Below, in pieces: positions 1-12,987 of a DNA stretch of 64,000 nucleotides. Position numbers and translations under genes: made by a program. Numbering within the stretch: position 1 is the first letter of the stretch; each line of letters begins with the position of its first letter. The DNA lies in the NCBI GenBank assembly GCA_038496675.1, contig CM076650.1:18647234-18711233 (forward strand), given 5' to 3'. Below the pieces are notes generated by a model. The model searched no databases. It saw nothing but the letters and a program-made list of their open reading frames with translations, and was not told where the DNA came from. This DNA comes from Rachycentron canadum (Eukaryota > Chordata > Actinopteri > Carangiformes > Rachycentridae).

Positions 1-970
1 GCAGAGCTTTGGCCGGGCCCAGCCAGCGCAGCGTGTCTCCTTCCCAATCAGAAGCTGGACCAACTAACCCTGTTCCCCATTCGGTAGTGTCATAACTCCT
101 TTGAAGCAATGGTAGCCAACCTAATGCCTCAAATAATATAGAATAGAGGAGCCCCAGCATCACTGATGCATACAAACGTACATGGAGGACACTGTATAAC
201 AACAGCAGAACCTCCATGCACAGGGAAAAGGTGCCCACAGGGGAGATGCAACGGGTTGAAGTTGTTGCTACGTTGTCTGAGTGATATGTGGTATTCCCAC
301 CACCAGCCTGCTCCAGCTCAGTGTAACCAGCAGTCTGAATTTGTGGAGCTAAGGTGATGGCGAAGGTGACCGCTATCAGGAGCAGGGTGGTTTGGTTGTA
401 TAGGCGTGTGTAGGGCTGGGTGAACGTGAACAAAAACAGGAGCACTAGAAGGACCAGAAAGGAGGCCGTGGGGGCTAGAAAGGTCATGGGGTTGCAGCGA
501 TCACTATTGACCCCAAAATACACCCCCCAGAGTACAGCTGCTACTGCAAGGTAGAACAGGACGTAACGGAAGCGGCGCTGTGTCTGAGGAAAGCACCTCT
601 CTTGGCACGCCTCTTCCAAGATGGGGGAGTCAAACTTGGGGTCCCAGCATTGCGCAGCAGAGCGCTCGAACAACGGGGGCGCCTTCCTATGCACCCTAGA
701 GGTGGAGGTCACGGCTGGTCTGGAGTCTGCTGAGCTGCAGCTGGAAGATATACTGTATTTGTGGAGATTAGGGTTCATTTTACTCACAGCCCCATAGCCT
801 CCAGCTCCTCCTCCTCCTGCTCCACTGTTGGCAGTCCTCAGTGGCTCATGCTGATGCACGTGTGGCGCGCTGTTGGTTATCCGCACGGTGACGGCGCCAT
901 CCCCGCTGGAGTCGCAGCTCACTTCCGTGCCATGCATGAAAAGCTGCCGGTGATGTTGCAGAGTGGCCAT
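1..970 (-). CDS. adcy9: Adenylate cyclase type 9, first coding exon (partial)
   Basis: Membrane adenylyl cyclase that makes cAMP from ATP; this exon holds only the N-terminal cytosolic tail and the first membrane block. The frame runs open from ATG at 970 down to base 1 (323 codons plus one base) and continues outside the window. Recognisable pieces: TEVSCDSSGD near residue 15, KYSISSSCSS, LFERS, WDPKFDS (about residue 109), LEEACQERCFPQTQRRFRY (about 115-136), then hydrophobic helices from about residue 135. These match the N terminus of vertebrate ADCY9 closely, including the Ser-rich block and the Cys-Phe-Pro-Gln motif before helix 1. An N-glycosylation-type NTT lies in a predicted outer loop, which fits the family. 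The catalytic C1/C2 domains lie outside the window. The next gene, srl, is its neighbour in mammals too. The start is the first ATG matching the family N terminus. Confidence 0.93.
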   Translation of the reverse strand, partial: MATLQHHRQLFMHGTEVSCDSSGDGAVTVRITNSAPHVHQHEPLRTANSGAGGGGAGGYGAVSKMNPNLHKYSISSSCSSADSRPAVTSTSRVHRKAPPLFERSAAQCWDPKFDSPILEEACQERCFPQTQRRFRYVLFYLAVAAVLWGVYFGVNSDRCNPMTFLAPTASFLVLLVLLFLFTFTQPYTRLYNQTTLLLIAVTFAITLAPQIQTAGYTELEQAGGGNTTYHSDNVATTSTRCISPVGTFSLCMEVLLLLYSVLHVRLYASVMLGLLYSILFEALGWLPLLQRSYDTTEWGTGLVGPASDWEGDTLRWLGPAKAL

Positions 971-3300
971 GTTGACTGGTGTGACGCGGTAACGAGGGGG
1001 TGCGGGAGAGCCGTTAAATATTAATATATCTTCTGATGGCGCTCAGACAATTACACGCGGTGCGTGGGCGCCGTGTGTGCACATGTGGCACGAGGAGAGG
1101 GAGAGGGCGGCGGTGAGAGAGTGACAGGCAGGCAGAGAGAGAGGGGGGAGAGAGAGCAAAGGTGTTTGTTGGAATAATCACACTGCATGAATGGTGAGCA
1201 CGGCACAGACGTCTTTGCTACGCACACAGCAGCCTGCACACTCACTCACACAAGACGCGCCGTTCCAGTTTCTTGAGCAGTTCATTATCCGACCCCGGGT
1301 TTGCGTCAGTACTCACATTACATGTATCCTTCTCCAAAGAGGCTCTGGGTTTGAGCCCGGCTTTCTCTCCAGCTGCGGTAAAAACACTGTCATCACTCTT
1401 TCTGCCTCCTGAATTGAACATCCTTCTCGGAAAGGACTGGTTAGTGATGCAACGGTTTTTTTATGCCTTCATCAAGTCAGCCCTGACGTTACATGACTGG
1501 AAATGACCTCCTCTGGATGTGCGCAATATTTCGATACTATTGACATTACAAAGTCAGACAGCGTGAGGAGAAATTCACAGATTCCTTTTCATTCCTAAAT
1601 AGCTATGTTTGCGTGGAAAAACAGCCTTCGGGTCCAGAGCTCGGTTGTATGAGCTGATACAGACACAGACTGTCAACAGTTGGCGTTGTGCACAGCAAGT
1701 GGCTACCAAAGTTACACTGTCCCTCTTATCTCCAGCACATGCACGAGAAATGCTCAATTTACTTGTCCTCCCCTCCTTAAAAACACCCCCAAAGTCTTTC
1801 TGGACAGCTTGAAGTGCTCAAATAAAACTGTGGGGACATCAACTGTTATTATAAAGCATCTAAACAACATGAAAAAATTATGTCAAAAACTGTAACAATC
1901 AGTCATCTCTAATAAAAAGAAATGATCTCGTTTTATATTGACTTTAAATGCTGTGGATGTTTCACTTAAGTAATGTCAACCTTAAATGTGGTGGAACTGT
2001 TAATTCCGTTAATTAAGAAAAAAAAAGTGGGTGATCTGAATTCAGGAGACTTTACCTTCCACTACATCCCTTCTCATGTATTGCTAAGTGTCCTAAAGAT
2101 TTGCATTTCTTGCTCTCATACATTCTCCTTCCATCTTTATTCCAATGGGCCTCTGCAAATATTCCAGGCTGAGTTATTTTGGAGCCCTGTCCAGTCCAAG
2201 AATCAGATCATAAGAGGCCTGACAGGCAGGCCTATTCCCACGGATCCAGCCCCGTCCTTTCCTGAACTCCCTCTCCGGATCTCCACCGTTTATTCCGCCT
2301 CTGCCTTCCAAAGAGGGGGTCGGGGAGGGGTATGTGCTATTCAAAGACGCGTAATCCGAAAAGAGAAGCGCAGAAAATACCATCCACTGGCCCAAATTAG
2401 AGTAGGTTCGCCTCTGCTGGGAGTGTCTGCAACTTGTTGCGCGCAGTTGGCAAAACATACAGCTATGAGGAACAGCCTCGGTCGAAACAGGCTGGTCTAT
2501 AAATAGTGATGATCAAAACTCTTGCAATAACAACAACAACGGTGTGTAACATTTGGATGCTTTTCTTCAACTAATTCTGTGCAGTAGCAGGAGCGTTTGC
2601 GACACACACAAAAAAAGTAATACTTAAAAGTCAAGTCGTAAAACGCGTGCAAAACGTCAGCGATAGGCCCCCTCTCGCTTCCAAAAGATCCCAAACTTTT
2701 TCCTTTTTTTTCCCCAGGCCGTATTTCCTGCGTTTGGAGAGGAGACCCAGTTAGGAGCCTCTGGTTATTTGGAAGTGAGGCTGGATTTCCTCCCCTCGCA
2801 TTCCCCCAAGAAGTAGAAAATCCCCAGAGCAATAAAGCAAAACCCCTTGGATATGTCTTCCGTGGGATTATCAAAAACCGTCCCCACAAACAGCAATGTC
2901 TCGTTATCTCAACCAATTCCCCAGGTCTGGATAGCTCTAGTTTTCGCTGGCATGCATGTGTCCAACAAACACAACACTGTGCGCTGTGGCTGTGGTGCGT
3001 CCTCTTCCGTCCGCCGCTGGTTGCCACCCTTTCCCCCCCTGATATGAGTCTCTGCTGGAGTTGGGGGCTAAATAAAAACAGACCTGCAGCGGGAGTTTCG
3101 CGGCTGCTTTTCCGTCTTATCCGGGCGAGCGTACCATCTCCGCTCCTTTAGCTGCCACCATCTTCGCTGTGACTGGGTCGGAAATCCTCCCCCAGCTGTT
3201 GTGGCGGTGCGGGTTGGTGGGACCAGCCTGTCAAGCACACCGCGGTTTTACTAAACACGGTTTCCGGTCTTTCCTTTCAAGAAGACCAATAAAATGGCCT
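971..3300 (-). promoter_or_regulatory. adcy9 upstream region (5'UTR and promoter candidate)
   Basis: No convincing coding exon. Immediately upstream of the adcy9 ATG lies a purine-rich GA tract (about 1090-1160), as in a long 5'UTR. A perfect MEF2-type site, CTATAAATAG, sits at 2497-2506. CpG-containing sequence at about 2950-3250 holds a YY1-like CCACCATCTTC (about 3155) and could be a distal promoter or a non-coding first exon. A 176-codon minus-strand open frame (2497-3027) resembles no protein family. The transcription start cannot be placed from sequence alone. Confidence 0.4.
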
Positions 3301-6300
3301 TGATCTAAATATTTCAACAGTGACAATAACTGTGGCTGAGACGAAACAGAGGTTGAAAGAAAGCTACAGGCAGGAAGTTTTGAAATGCGATGAATTGTTT
3401 AAATGGTTGAAGAAACTAAGCTTGTTTAAAACCCGCAAGTTTCTGACCACAAAAGCCAAATATTACTAAAGTATTAAAACATACAATAAGGATGACAAGC
3501 TGTTAATAGTTCACCACTATTTGCTAATATGACTTAAATCTTGCAGCTTAAAGGCCAGTTATTTACGGCTATATTATACTTTCATTAGTGTATTTTACAA
3601 ACATAACAAGCTCCTCGTCTGTTATCCCCGTTCAGCTATTAAAATACATCCTTAATGATGAATTAAATATCATAATATGCAACAAATAATTACATTTGGT
3701 CAACTATGTTTAGGCCTTTAAGTATTTCTTTCCCTTCGCTTTCATTATTCAGTTGTGACGGTTAAAGCCGTTAACGTTCAGTTAAGGTTAGCTTCGGTTA
3801 GCTACTAGCTAAACTGCTGTTACCCAGATAAATTAGCTGCTCGACTCTAGTAGTTTATAGAAACATTTATTTTACTTCTATGAAAACGAGGTATAACTGT
3901 TAATTAGCCGCTGTTAATTGAATAGATGTCCATGCTGGTTGTAATTTAGCAACATCGAGTCTACACAGCAACGGGTATTTCACAAACTAAAATTTACTCC
4001 AGTGTGAAGTCAAAATATGATCAGTGCCATAATAAAATACGAAGACGTTAGCGCCTTTAATTTGAAGGGCGGCGGCGTCTTCCTGACTGTGACCGTGTAA
4101 CTTGACGGTCGATGGTTGTGTTGAGTGTCTGAAGTGGAGACACGTTCATGACCTAGAAGTGCTGGTGTGTTAAAGGTTCATAGATGACAGTCTTCAGTAC
4201 TTTTTATATTTACTGTCGTGCAGCATCACAATATATTGGAGGGGGCTTAATAATTAGTTAAATCTGACCAACCAAATACAGATGTGAGTAGCATGGGTTC
4301 GTTAATTTGATTGGTATTTGGAAATAACTGTCTCTAATACATTTAGGTTTAGTTACCACATTTAACATCACAGTTTTACCCTCTTCAAAATATGACTATA
4401 TATATTATATAGACCACTTTCTGGTCCTTATTTTACTTTTATAATTACACCTCTAAGATTTGGCGAATGGTAGGAGGATGGTGTGATTTGTCTTCTGTGC
4501 TTGAGATTGTGAGATGAGACAGTTGATGTTACTCAGGCTGAAAAATTTTAGTTTGGTCTGATTTGTAGAGAAAATATAAAATGTTGCCTGTCCTTTATAT
4601 GTATATCTAATATTTGAAATTATTTGCTGACAATAAATGTGCTCTGAGTGGATTTGCAGTGGTGTCAGGTTTGGTGGAGATGCTGTTCTCAAAATAAAAG
4701 CCAAATGGTGGAAAACCACTTTTTTCTCAGTTGAATTCTCAGTTTTTTTACTTGAATAAGATATATTGATGTTTCAAAGTGGAATTTGGTGCAGTTGATA
4801 TTGTCCCAAGAGGTAAAAACTGTACTTACATACTGTGTCTCATAGAAGAAGAATAGCACACAGAAAAGCAGGCTCAAAATCACATTTTCACAATTGCCAC
4901 AAAAAAGACAAAAAATGAAGGAGGACTGTCTGTTTGTCTTCAAGGTCAGGTTTACTAAGAAACAGAACAACCAAGGAAGTAAGATGGATGGTTTACTGTA
5001 TTGTGATTCATGACACAACAAATATCCCTGATAAACACTGCAGAGGAAACACAAAAGTATCCTTATCAATGTCTAAAGTATGTTGGATATCAAGTGCCCA
5101 AGGTTGTACGTGCTTCATAGTGTTAGTGTCGGACCACACTGTTTTTTAGCTGTAGATAGTAAAGTGGAGAGATTGTGAACAGCAGGTAATTAGGAAGACA
5201 ATAAATAAGTTATAGTGCTGATGCTGATTCAGAGATTGTGTCTGTGTGTGTGTTTGTGTGTGTGCGTGTGCACGTGTTTATGTGTCTTCCTTCTTTGAAG
5301 AAGCAATAATGTTTCAACTTTGAATCCAATAAAGCAGGTAACCCACTGTGTATTGTGTGTGTTTGTGTGTGTGTGTGGGGGGGTGTGCATATGTGTGCTT
5401 ATGTTGAAGAGCTTACAAGAGAGGCCTGTTTGCAGAGTTGATAAAGCCACACTGATAAGTCTGTGTTAACACTGTGACTAAAACCAGGGAGTGCTGCCTG
5501 TCAGTTCAGCAAACACAGATTATACACAGAATATGAGCTCAAACACATATTTACACATACAATATTTACTGCATGTGCACAGGTGTGTTGATGCCACGTG
5601 TGTTTGTGTCGTGGTACGATATTTTATTGACCACTGTGGGGAAATTAACTTCTTGCTAGAACTGAGGGTCAGTTGCAGGACAGCTGCAGATTGTCTCGTA
5701 GGTATTTAGGAGAAACACTGTTGGGACATTTTTTGTGTGGGAACAAGGTATTAAAAAATATAGTGACACATAGGCTTATTTCCTTTTCTCAGGCTTTTCC
5801 TTAAACATATTCTTTTTAAAGACTCTATGTGCAGTATTAGCATGTTTAAGCATGACTTAAAAATGGCGAAGTGGGTCAGTCACTCCGCTGCTTTGGTCCA
5901 AACTGAGATAAATTAATTTATTGCTGCAACTTATGTATCCTGACTACTGTGGTGATCCACTGACTTTTCCTCCTGTGCCACTGTGAGACTGACACATTAT
6001 GAGTGAGATGGCTCCACTGTTATTGGATCATTCACATAAAATCTGGAACAATGATCCATCCATATTCTGTATTTTCTAAACCCTGAATGAATAGAGACAA
6101 TATGTAAATATTTAAAACATTGATTATACTGTATTGACCAAAGTACAGTTTTTCAATAACATGTTTAAAAAGCTTTTTTTGTATTGCATGCATTTAAATA
6201 AATAAAATAATTAGAGCAATTAGTTTGGAATGATGTCCATGTTATTACTGATCCCAATATTTCATGAATTGTTTTTAAAACACAGAGAGATTTTGCCTCT

Positions 6301-8270
6301 ACCGAACTGTCACCTTGTTTAAATTTATTCATTCTGTTTGAATCAATGAACAAATCTCAGCTGTGGGTGGAGATAGATTAACTACGTTTAAAGTCAGCTG
6401 AAGAAACCAGTGGAAGTGACATTCTAACAAACATTTTCTGTCATAGTGATGTGGCAAAATGTTTGCCATGTGCAATTACAACTTGCTAAAACTGACTTTA
6501 CTTTTATCAAGTGCTTTGTTTCTACTGTCTCCATCCTGGACTGTCCAATTCTGTAATATCAGTAGCTTACTTAAATGTGAAAGTTAAGCAGCTGATAAAA
6601 AGAAATAAACTTCTTTCTTTCTACCATGCAGTCTGTTTAACAAATTGGATGGAGGCGCCTCCTGGTGGCCGCTTTCTGTCACTGCAGGGGACATTTAACC
6701 AACAGCTACCAAAGAACTGCATTTTTATTTTAGTTAATGGGGCTTTGGGCGCATGTGTGCTCATCCAGCTGTTACACATTTAACGTTGTTAAATCCGTAT
6801 GTTGCTCTTATGTGTGAAATCAGAAATGTTTTACCAAGAAATCTCAGTATCACCAATCTGAAGCAGCTAAAGGCTTTTGTTTTCTGCTTGTGAATGTCCT
6901 ACACTTCCCAAACCCCCTTTCACTTTATTTTGTTGCTAAACAACCAAATAATATGAATTATGTATTGTTTCAGTGAAAGAGATTTTATCTGTAATGCCTT
7001 TGTAACCTCACAAAGGAAAGAGGCTTGAAGATTTTTTTTGTTGTTTACTCCAAAGAAATCACACAAAAGAAAGACAATTACAAACAGACCTAAAATAATC
7101 AAGAAAAGATTACATTTTAAAGGAAATGCCCATGTGGTATGCAGCCATGTTGAGGTAAAACTAGCTCAGAGTTCAGAGGGCTCAAAAGGCCACAAATACA
7201 AACTTAAATGGACAGAGCGTTAGCATTAAATGACAGTGTTTTCAATCAATTCAGTATAGTACAGAGAGATTGTAAAATAAAACTTGTTTTTATCCTGAAC
7301 CTAGAATGGTACCATACCAAGAAAAATGTATTCAGTAGTGCAGTACAATACAGTAACCAAACATGGTCGATAAATAAAACACTATGACAGTACCATTCTG
7401 TGTATTCTATTGTCCCACCAGTAAAAATATGTACCCTGACATGATACTGACCTACACTGGTTTAACTGTAAAAACACAGCACAGCAGATTTGACAGAATC
7501 TCCAGATGTTGCAAACAGCAAAGAAGACATAAGAGTGGCAGCGTTTATCTCTGGAAGAGCATCCACACTGCCAGGATCTTGGATCAATCAACTTGAATAA
7601 ATAATGTACAAACTCAAACGTGAGAATTCTCTGATTTCATTAACATATCACAAGATGTTATGTAGAAATGTCGTTATGCAGCAATGGCTACAGACAGAAA
7701 GTTGACTACATGTCTCTTCTATGCTTGTTTTCTTCCAGACCATCATCATACATACAAACACATTTTCTTTGCTTGTTTTGACTCCAAGTACTAAATAGGA
7801 CAAAGTGTAACAGAGAGTTTTTTAAAAATGTTTATAAATGTTTGAAAACCAGTTTGATAAGGAAGGCGTGGCTGTTAAATAATGACAACAATGGCATTTT
7901 GAGCTACATAAGCCCAGTCTTATTATATTATAGTAGTTACACCTAATAATTTTCCATCATCTACAACTTATCTGTAATGTCTCATTGTCATAAAACCCAA
8001 ACATTTGGTACAATTTATGGATAAAACAAGCACTAACAAGTATTGTTAAATACTTGTTAGTATTAAATGTTAGTATTAAATGTACCAAGCAGACTCAGGT
8101 CTGCTTGGTGGTTTTGTATTCTCGTCCTCCCTCGTTCTCTCTCTGCTCAGTCTCCCGACATCCAGTCCTGAAAATGGCAGCAGTGGGGAATACTTCAGGA
8201 AACCTTATGGGTGCTGCTGCTGCTACCATCTGCCTCCTCTGTTCCTCCTCCTGCACCCTTCTCCTCCATC
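3301..8270. other. Intergenic DNA between adcy9 and srl, probably including the srl 3'UTR
   Basis: AT-rich sequence without a recognisable exon on either strand; the longest open frames (60-126 codons) have no family signature. TG microsatellites lie at about 5230-5275 and 5355-5390. The right-hand part should be the 3'UTR of srl, which is transcribed leftward from 8271. The best minus-strand AATAAA I see below it is at 6924-6929, which would give a 3'UTR of about 1.35 kb; this is only a guess. Confidence 0.45.
5231..5390. repeat. Imperfect (TG)n microsatellite pair
   Basis: Two short TG-rich runs separated by about 80 bases of unique sequence. The long Cys/Val/His-type open frames across them come from the dinucleotide repeat. 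Confidence 0.8.
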
Positions 8271-11200
8271 TCACTGCCTCCTCCAACGATTTTTTGGTTT
8301 CTCTTCACACCCGGGACCTTCGCAGGTACCAGGGAGAGGAGGTGGAGTTGATGGTGCAGCCTTTGCTGGGGCAGGTGTGCCTGAGGCCTTGCTGACGCTG
8401 CTGAGCAAAGCTGGGAGCTCATGAGAGATGGCCTTCTCTATTTTATCCAGCAGACATCCGCTGCTCCAGCTGCAGTGGGAGGAGAGCTGCTTGAAGCTGG
8501 AAACAGAGTTGACGCCGAAGAAGTCCTGGTAGGCCTCCTTGTTGGGCAGGTCAAACTTGCTGATGTTGGTCTTGGCCAGAATGGACTTGAAGATGTAGTA
8601 CTTGTCTGGGTCATTGACAATGTCTTGGAAGACCTCATAGGGATCGCTAAACCAGCCAAGCTTGTCATAATAGGTCTGGAGGTAGCGGTCCACCAGCAGG
8701 GCATGAATGCGCACACGGATGCCGTGCTGGCGGATGAAAGCAATCTTATTCTCAATCTGGTTCTCAATCACCTGCATAGGAGAAAGAGAGAGTAACAAGA
8801 AGGCACAGAGGGAGAGAAAGGTTTTGAATGAAGTATGGAGAGCTGAACATGACAGTTATATAGGACTAAAATGGTATCATCCCCCAAAGGACTACTTACA
8901 CAAAGATAAATAACAACGTAGATGTGTACTACAACTTCTTTTGTCTATCCTAACTTTTCAGATTTTCAGTTTTAAAAAGTATTTGTTGTCAGTCTATCTC
9001 AGACACCTCATGGGCATAATATACGCTCTTACAACTGTGGTCAGGATGAACATACCTATTGTTTAATGAAGCAATTACAAAATCTATTTTTGTGTATCTT
9101 TATTCAAGAAAACTTATTGTAACCAGGTCAAGTCAGGAAGTTGTACCTGGTTGAGGTCCTCCAGCAGTGAGCTCTCCTCTTTCATAAAGAGCTCTCGGCT
9201 TGTGTCTGTAGCATAGTCCAAAGGCCAGAAGGAGCTCACATAAACCCGTGGGGGCTCTGTGACGTTGATCAATGGCGCCATGCTCCAGAACAGGGCCCCG
9301 TAGACCCTCATCAGGTCCTGGTTGGTGAGACTGTCAGCCTTGTTGAGGATGAGGCGGATCTGGGACTCACGGCCCTTCATCTGCTTAAAGAGCATCTCCA
9401 GCTCCCCGCCCACATCCAGCTTGGTGGGGTCAAACACCAGGAAGATCAGGTCAGCTCGATCGATGAACCATTGGCACACTTCATTATAAGGATAACCTGA
9501 GGGAGAGGAGGAATATTAGAGATATAAAGCATGAAAAATTTACATTTTCTAAAGACACAACATTTAGCATATAAGTATTACAAGTAAATTTCCATGAGAA
9601 ACACAAATGAAATTCATGGATTAAAAATTGTTAATGGGACTGTTTTAGAGAAACAGTAGAGAAAAACAAGCAAGTGAGGCTTTTCAAAAAAAGGAAACAG
9701 ATGATTCAAGACCAAACCTTTACACTCAAAAAAATAAAAGGTTTATGCTCAAAAAACCTAGGTACAAGGAAACCCCTTCATTTCTGTTCATCTCATACTC
9801 ACACTGTAATAGACAAATGGGTCTGTTAAACATGAGTCATACACTTTTTATAAGTCAGCATCCTAAATATAACATAAATAGTGGTGAAGAAGTCTGTTAA
9901 TAGCTCATTATAAATAAACCTTAAATACTGTACAACTGGAACAATTGATGTGTTATTTACTATGGCTTATGTGTGTGTGCGTGTGTGTGTGGAGTTGTAA
10001 TCACTGTCAGATGTCACTGAAATGTGTGTGTAAGCCTAATGTTTTATTGGTGTGAGTCACCCTGTCAATTTCAGTTTCATTTTATGGAAAATCAAAAAGC
10101 CATAGATGCCGTTTCTTTGCCTTTCAGCACGACAATGGAAGAAGATAAAAATAATGATATTAATATCTGCTCCTTTGATATGAAAATATTTTAAGCAGTA
10201 ATCATCACCTCTTTCCTGCTGTTTGCGGTTCTCAATGATGCCAGGTGTGTCGACGAAGGTGACCCTCTCCAGCAGCTTGTGGGGCATCTCGATGCCCACC
10301 AGCCGCTCCAGGAAGCCTTGGCCAAACTTCTCCAGGGGGGAAAAGGACCGTGAGCTGTCTGCTGCCATAACAATGCCCTCTATGGACCGAAACTTGTCAC
10401 CGTGCATTATAACGGTGTACTCAGAGGTGGTTGGCTCAGCACCTGGTGGAAGGATGAAGAGATAATAATTGATTTTAAATTATTGATATGTATGGGTTAA
10501 GCTGATTTGACTGTACCTGATATCTAGTTATATACATAATGTAATACTTGAAACTTTACATCTATAAAGTAATGCTTAATCAACTAATAATTTACCACAA
10601 CTAAGCACATTTAACCGTTGAAATGAGCTTAATAAATGCTAAATTATTAGCTAATTAAGCATTAAAATACAAAATAACGCCTTCATGTTTCAAGAACTAA
10701 TATGTTAAGCAAATGTTTGGCCACTATCAATATAGTAATTCATCTTATGATTAACTATCTATATATTAACTCTTAACTAGATAGATAATGCTGTGTATCT
10801 GGGACTTTGGTGACATTTCTGATTTTATCAGTCTAATCTATTTGTGTTTCTGAAACACTGCATTTCAGCACATAATAGGTAAAAATTGCAATGGTTTATC
10901 ACAAAAGCAGAACACGAAACTGAGACATGACAGTTTTTTACTTCCTTACCACACACTTTCTGTCAGTTTGTCTAATGATGAGCTCTTTAAATGAAACTGA
11001 CTTGAAGAAAAAGGAAAATATATAGCACATTATTTTGCAGTGGCTGCTTATGAATATAAAGGCTCCTGTTCATGTACAGTTACAGCATCTCCCTTATCAG
11101 TGACACTGCTGCAGGTGGTGGGTCTTGTGGTGAATAAAGAGGGAAGCAGTGAGCAACTTGTGGTTTATTCATCACATCACTGGTGTTTTACATTTGTAAT

Positions 11201-12830
11201 CAGCTGTGTCTGTTTGTTAGTTATTTCTGTCTGAACCTGTGTAGAGTTCCTGGGAGGTGCCGTGAAGACCCAGCAGGTAGTTGATCATGGACGACTTGCC
11301 AACGCTCCAGGGTCCCAAAAACAAAACCATGGGTTTAGAGGTGATCTCACCATCTGCATTAATTGTGTGAGAGAAAGAGACGCAGAAAAAAAACAGGAAA
11401 AAAAATACTGCTTTAAACACAAAGTACTTGCAACAGTATCTTACACTACATTGCTGAATGCAGCACTCTTGATTCATTGCACCTGATGTTTCAAAATAGT
11501 TCGCCACATTCTGACATGAACAGGAAGTAGGAATTATTTTCTTATACTATCACCACTTTCTCTTGCGCACAGGAAATATTTAAATCCAATATGCAAATTT
11601 CAATCAGCAATATCAAGTACATGTTTTATTGCACAACAGGGAACTGCCATGAAATAACTGAAAAAATGTCTTGTCCAAAAGCAACAGAACTGTTTGGTTT
11701 TAATGATATACTCCACAATGCTGTTTAAATGACTTTAAATAACCGGATTGTGAACCTGTCCTTCCATTCAACACCACAAGGTGTCCCAGAGTCACATACG
11801 TCCTGCTCCATCCTGCATCGTCACATAAAATGATACTTTTCTGCCCTGAAGCGCTGGAACAAAGTTGTCGGGTGTCTGGCCCACACAGCTTTCCCTTTAA
11901 TTTTCAGCAGACAGAGTCCTTATTGTGTTTCTCTGTGTGCCTGGTTTGGATAACATCAGGTCACAGTTCTTTTTGAGTTAATTACAACTTTATTTGTACT
12001 TCACTGTTTCTGTGCAACCATGACCTGTACATATTTAAATGTGAGGTGAACTGATGAAAGCAAGCAGGTGAGCAGTTATGATTTTAAACACGACTGTTAG
12101 GAAACAGGAGAAGATAATTATATCAGCTGATTAATTGCAAGGCTGAAGTTCCTGCTTTTCTTGTTTTATTTGTCTTGATGCCCATTTGTGGCGTCTGACT
12201 CATGCTCACAGCAAGATTATTTATGCCAGTCACAGGGAGGCATTTAAAATTCAGACTTTTAAACTTGCTCTCTATTTTAGAGTTAACTTTCAGTATATGA
12301 GCTGAACCACAGTCAAAGGCATGAACTGATGCTGCTGATCTATAAAACGTTTGTGATGTTTTCCAACACAAGCAAACTGTACTGGGCTGTAAACACTGTT
12401 GTAAATACTGTTTAATCTCCAATAGGAGCCTGTTACCTGTGACTTCATGCTGCCTGAGCTCGTTGTACTTGTAGGCTTGCTCCATTGGCTTGATGGCTGT
12501 GTGGTAGATGTTCAGCAGCTTCTTCATAGCAGCTACAAAGATAAAGAGAGGAACTGGGATGTAATAAGTGGGATATAAGGTGAGGAGACATTTTGGACAA
12601 GGCATTATTAATGTTCTCCCCCCATTACTGATTATAACAATTGCTTTGGCAGTACGTGATGAATTGCCTACAATAGGTTTGTTGAATTGAGCTGAGGTGA
12701 TTAGGACACTGGCTCTGCTGCAGCACTTTTGGCCTCCCTGAAATGAATCTGGTGTAACAGAACAGAGAGGGCTTTCATGCTGAGGACAGAGTTACACTTT
12801 TGTACTGATTAATCACCTGCCTCAAGACAT

Positions 12831-12885
<55 letters not shown>

Positions 12886-12944
12886 CACACACACACACAC
12901 ACACGCATGCACGCACGCACGCACGCATGCACACACACACACAC

Positions 12945-12987
<43 letters not shown>

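Noticed and set aside
1973..2506. 177-codon plus-strand open frame
   Set aside because: No recognisable domain; overlaps the adcy9 upstream region and ends at the MEF2-like site.
2497..3027. 176-codon minus-strand open frame
   Set aside because: No domain, no family resemblance, Cys-rich low-order sequence and no splice evidence. Kept only as part of the upstream regulatory candidate.
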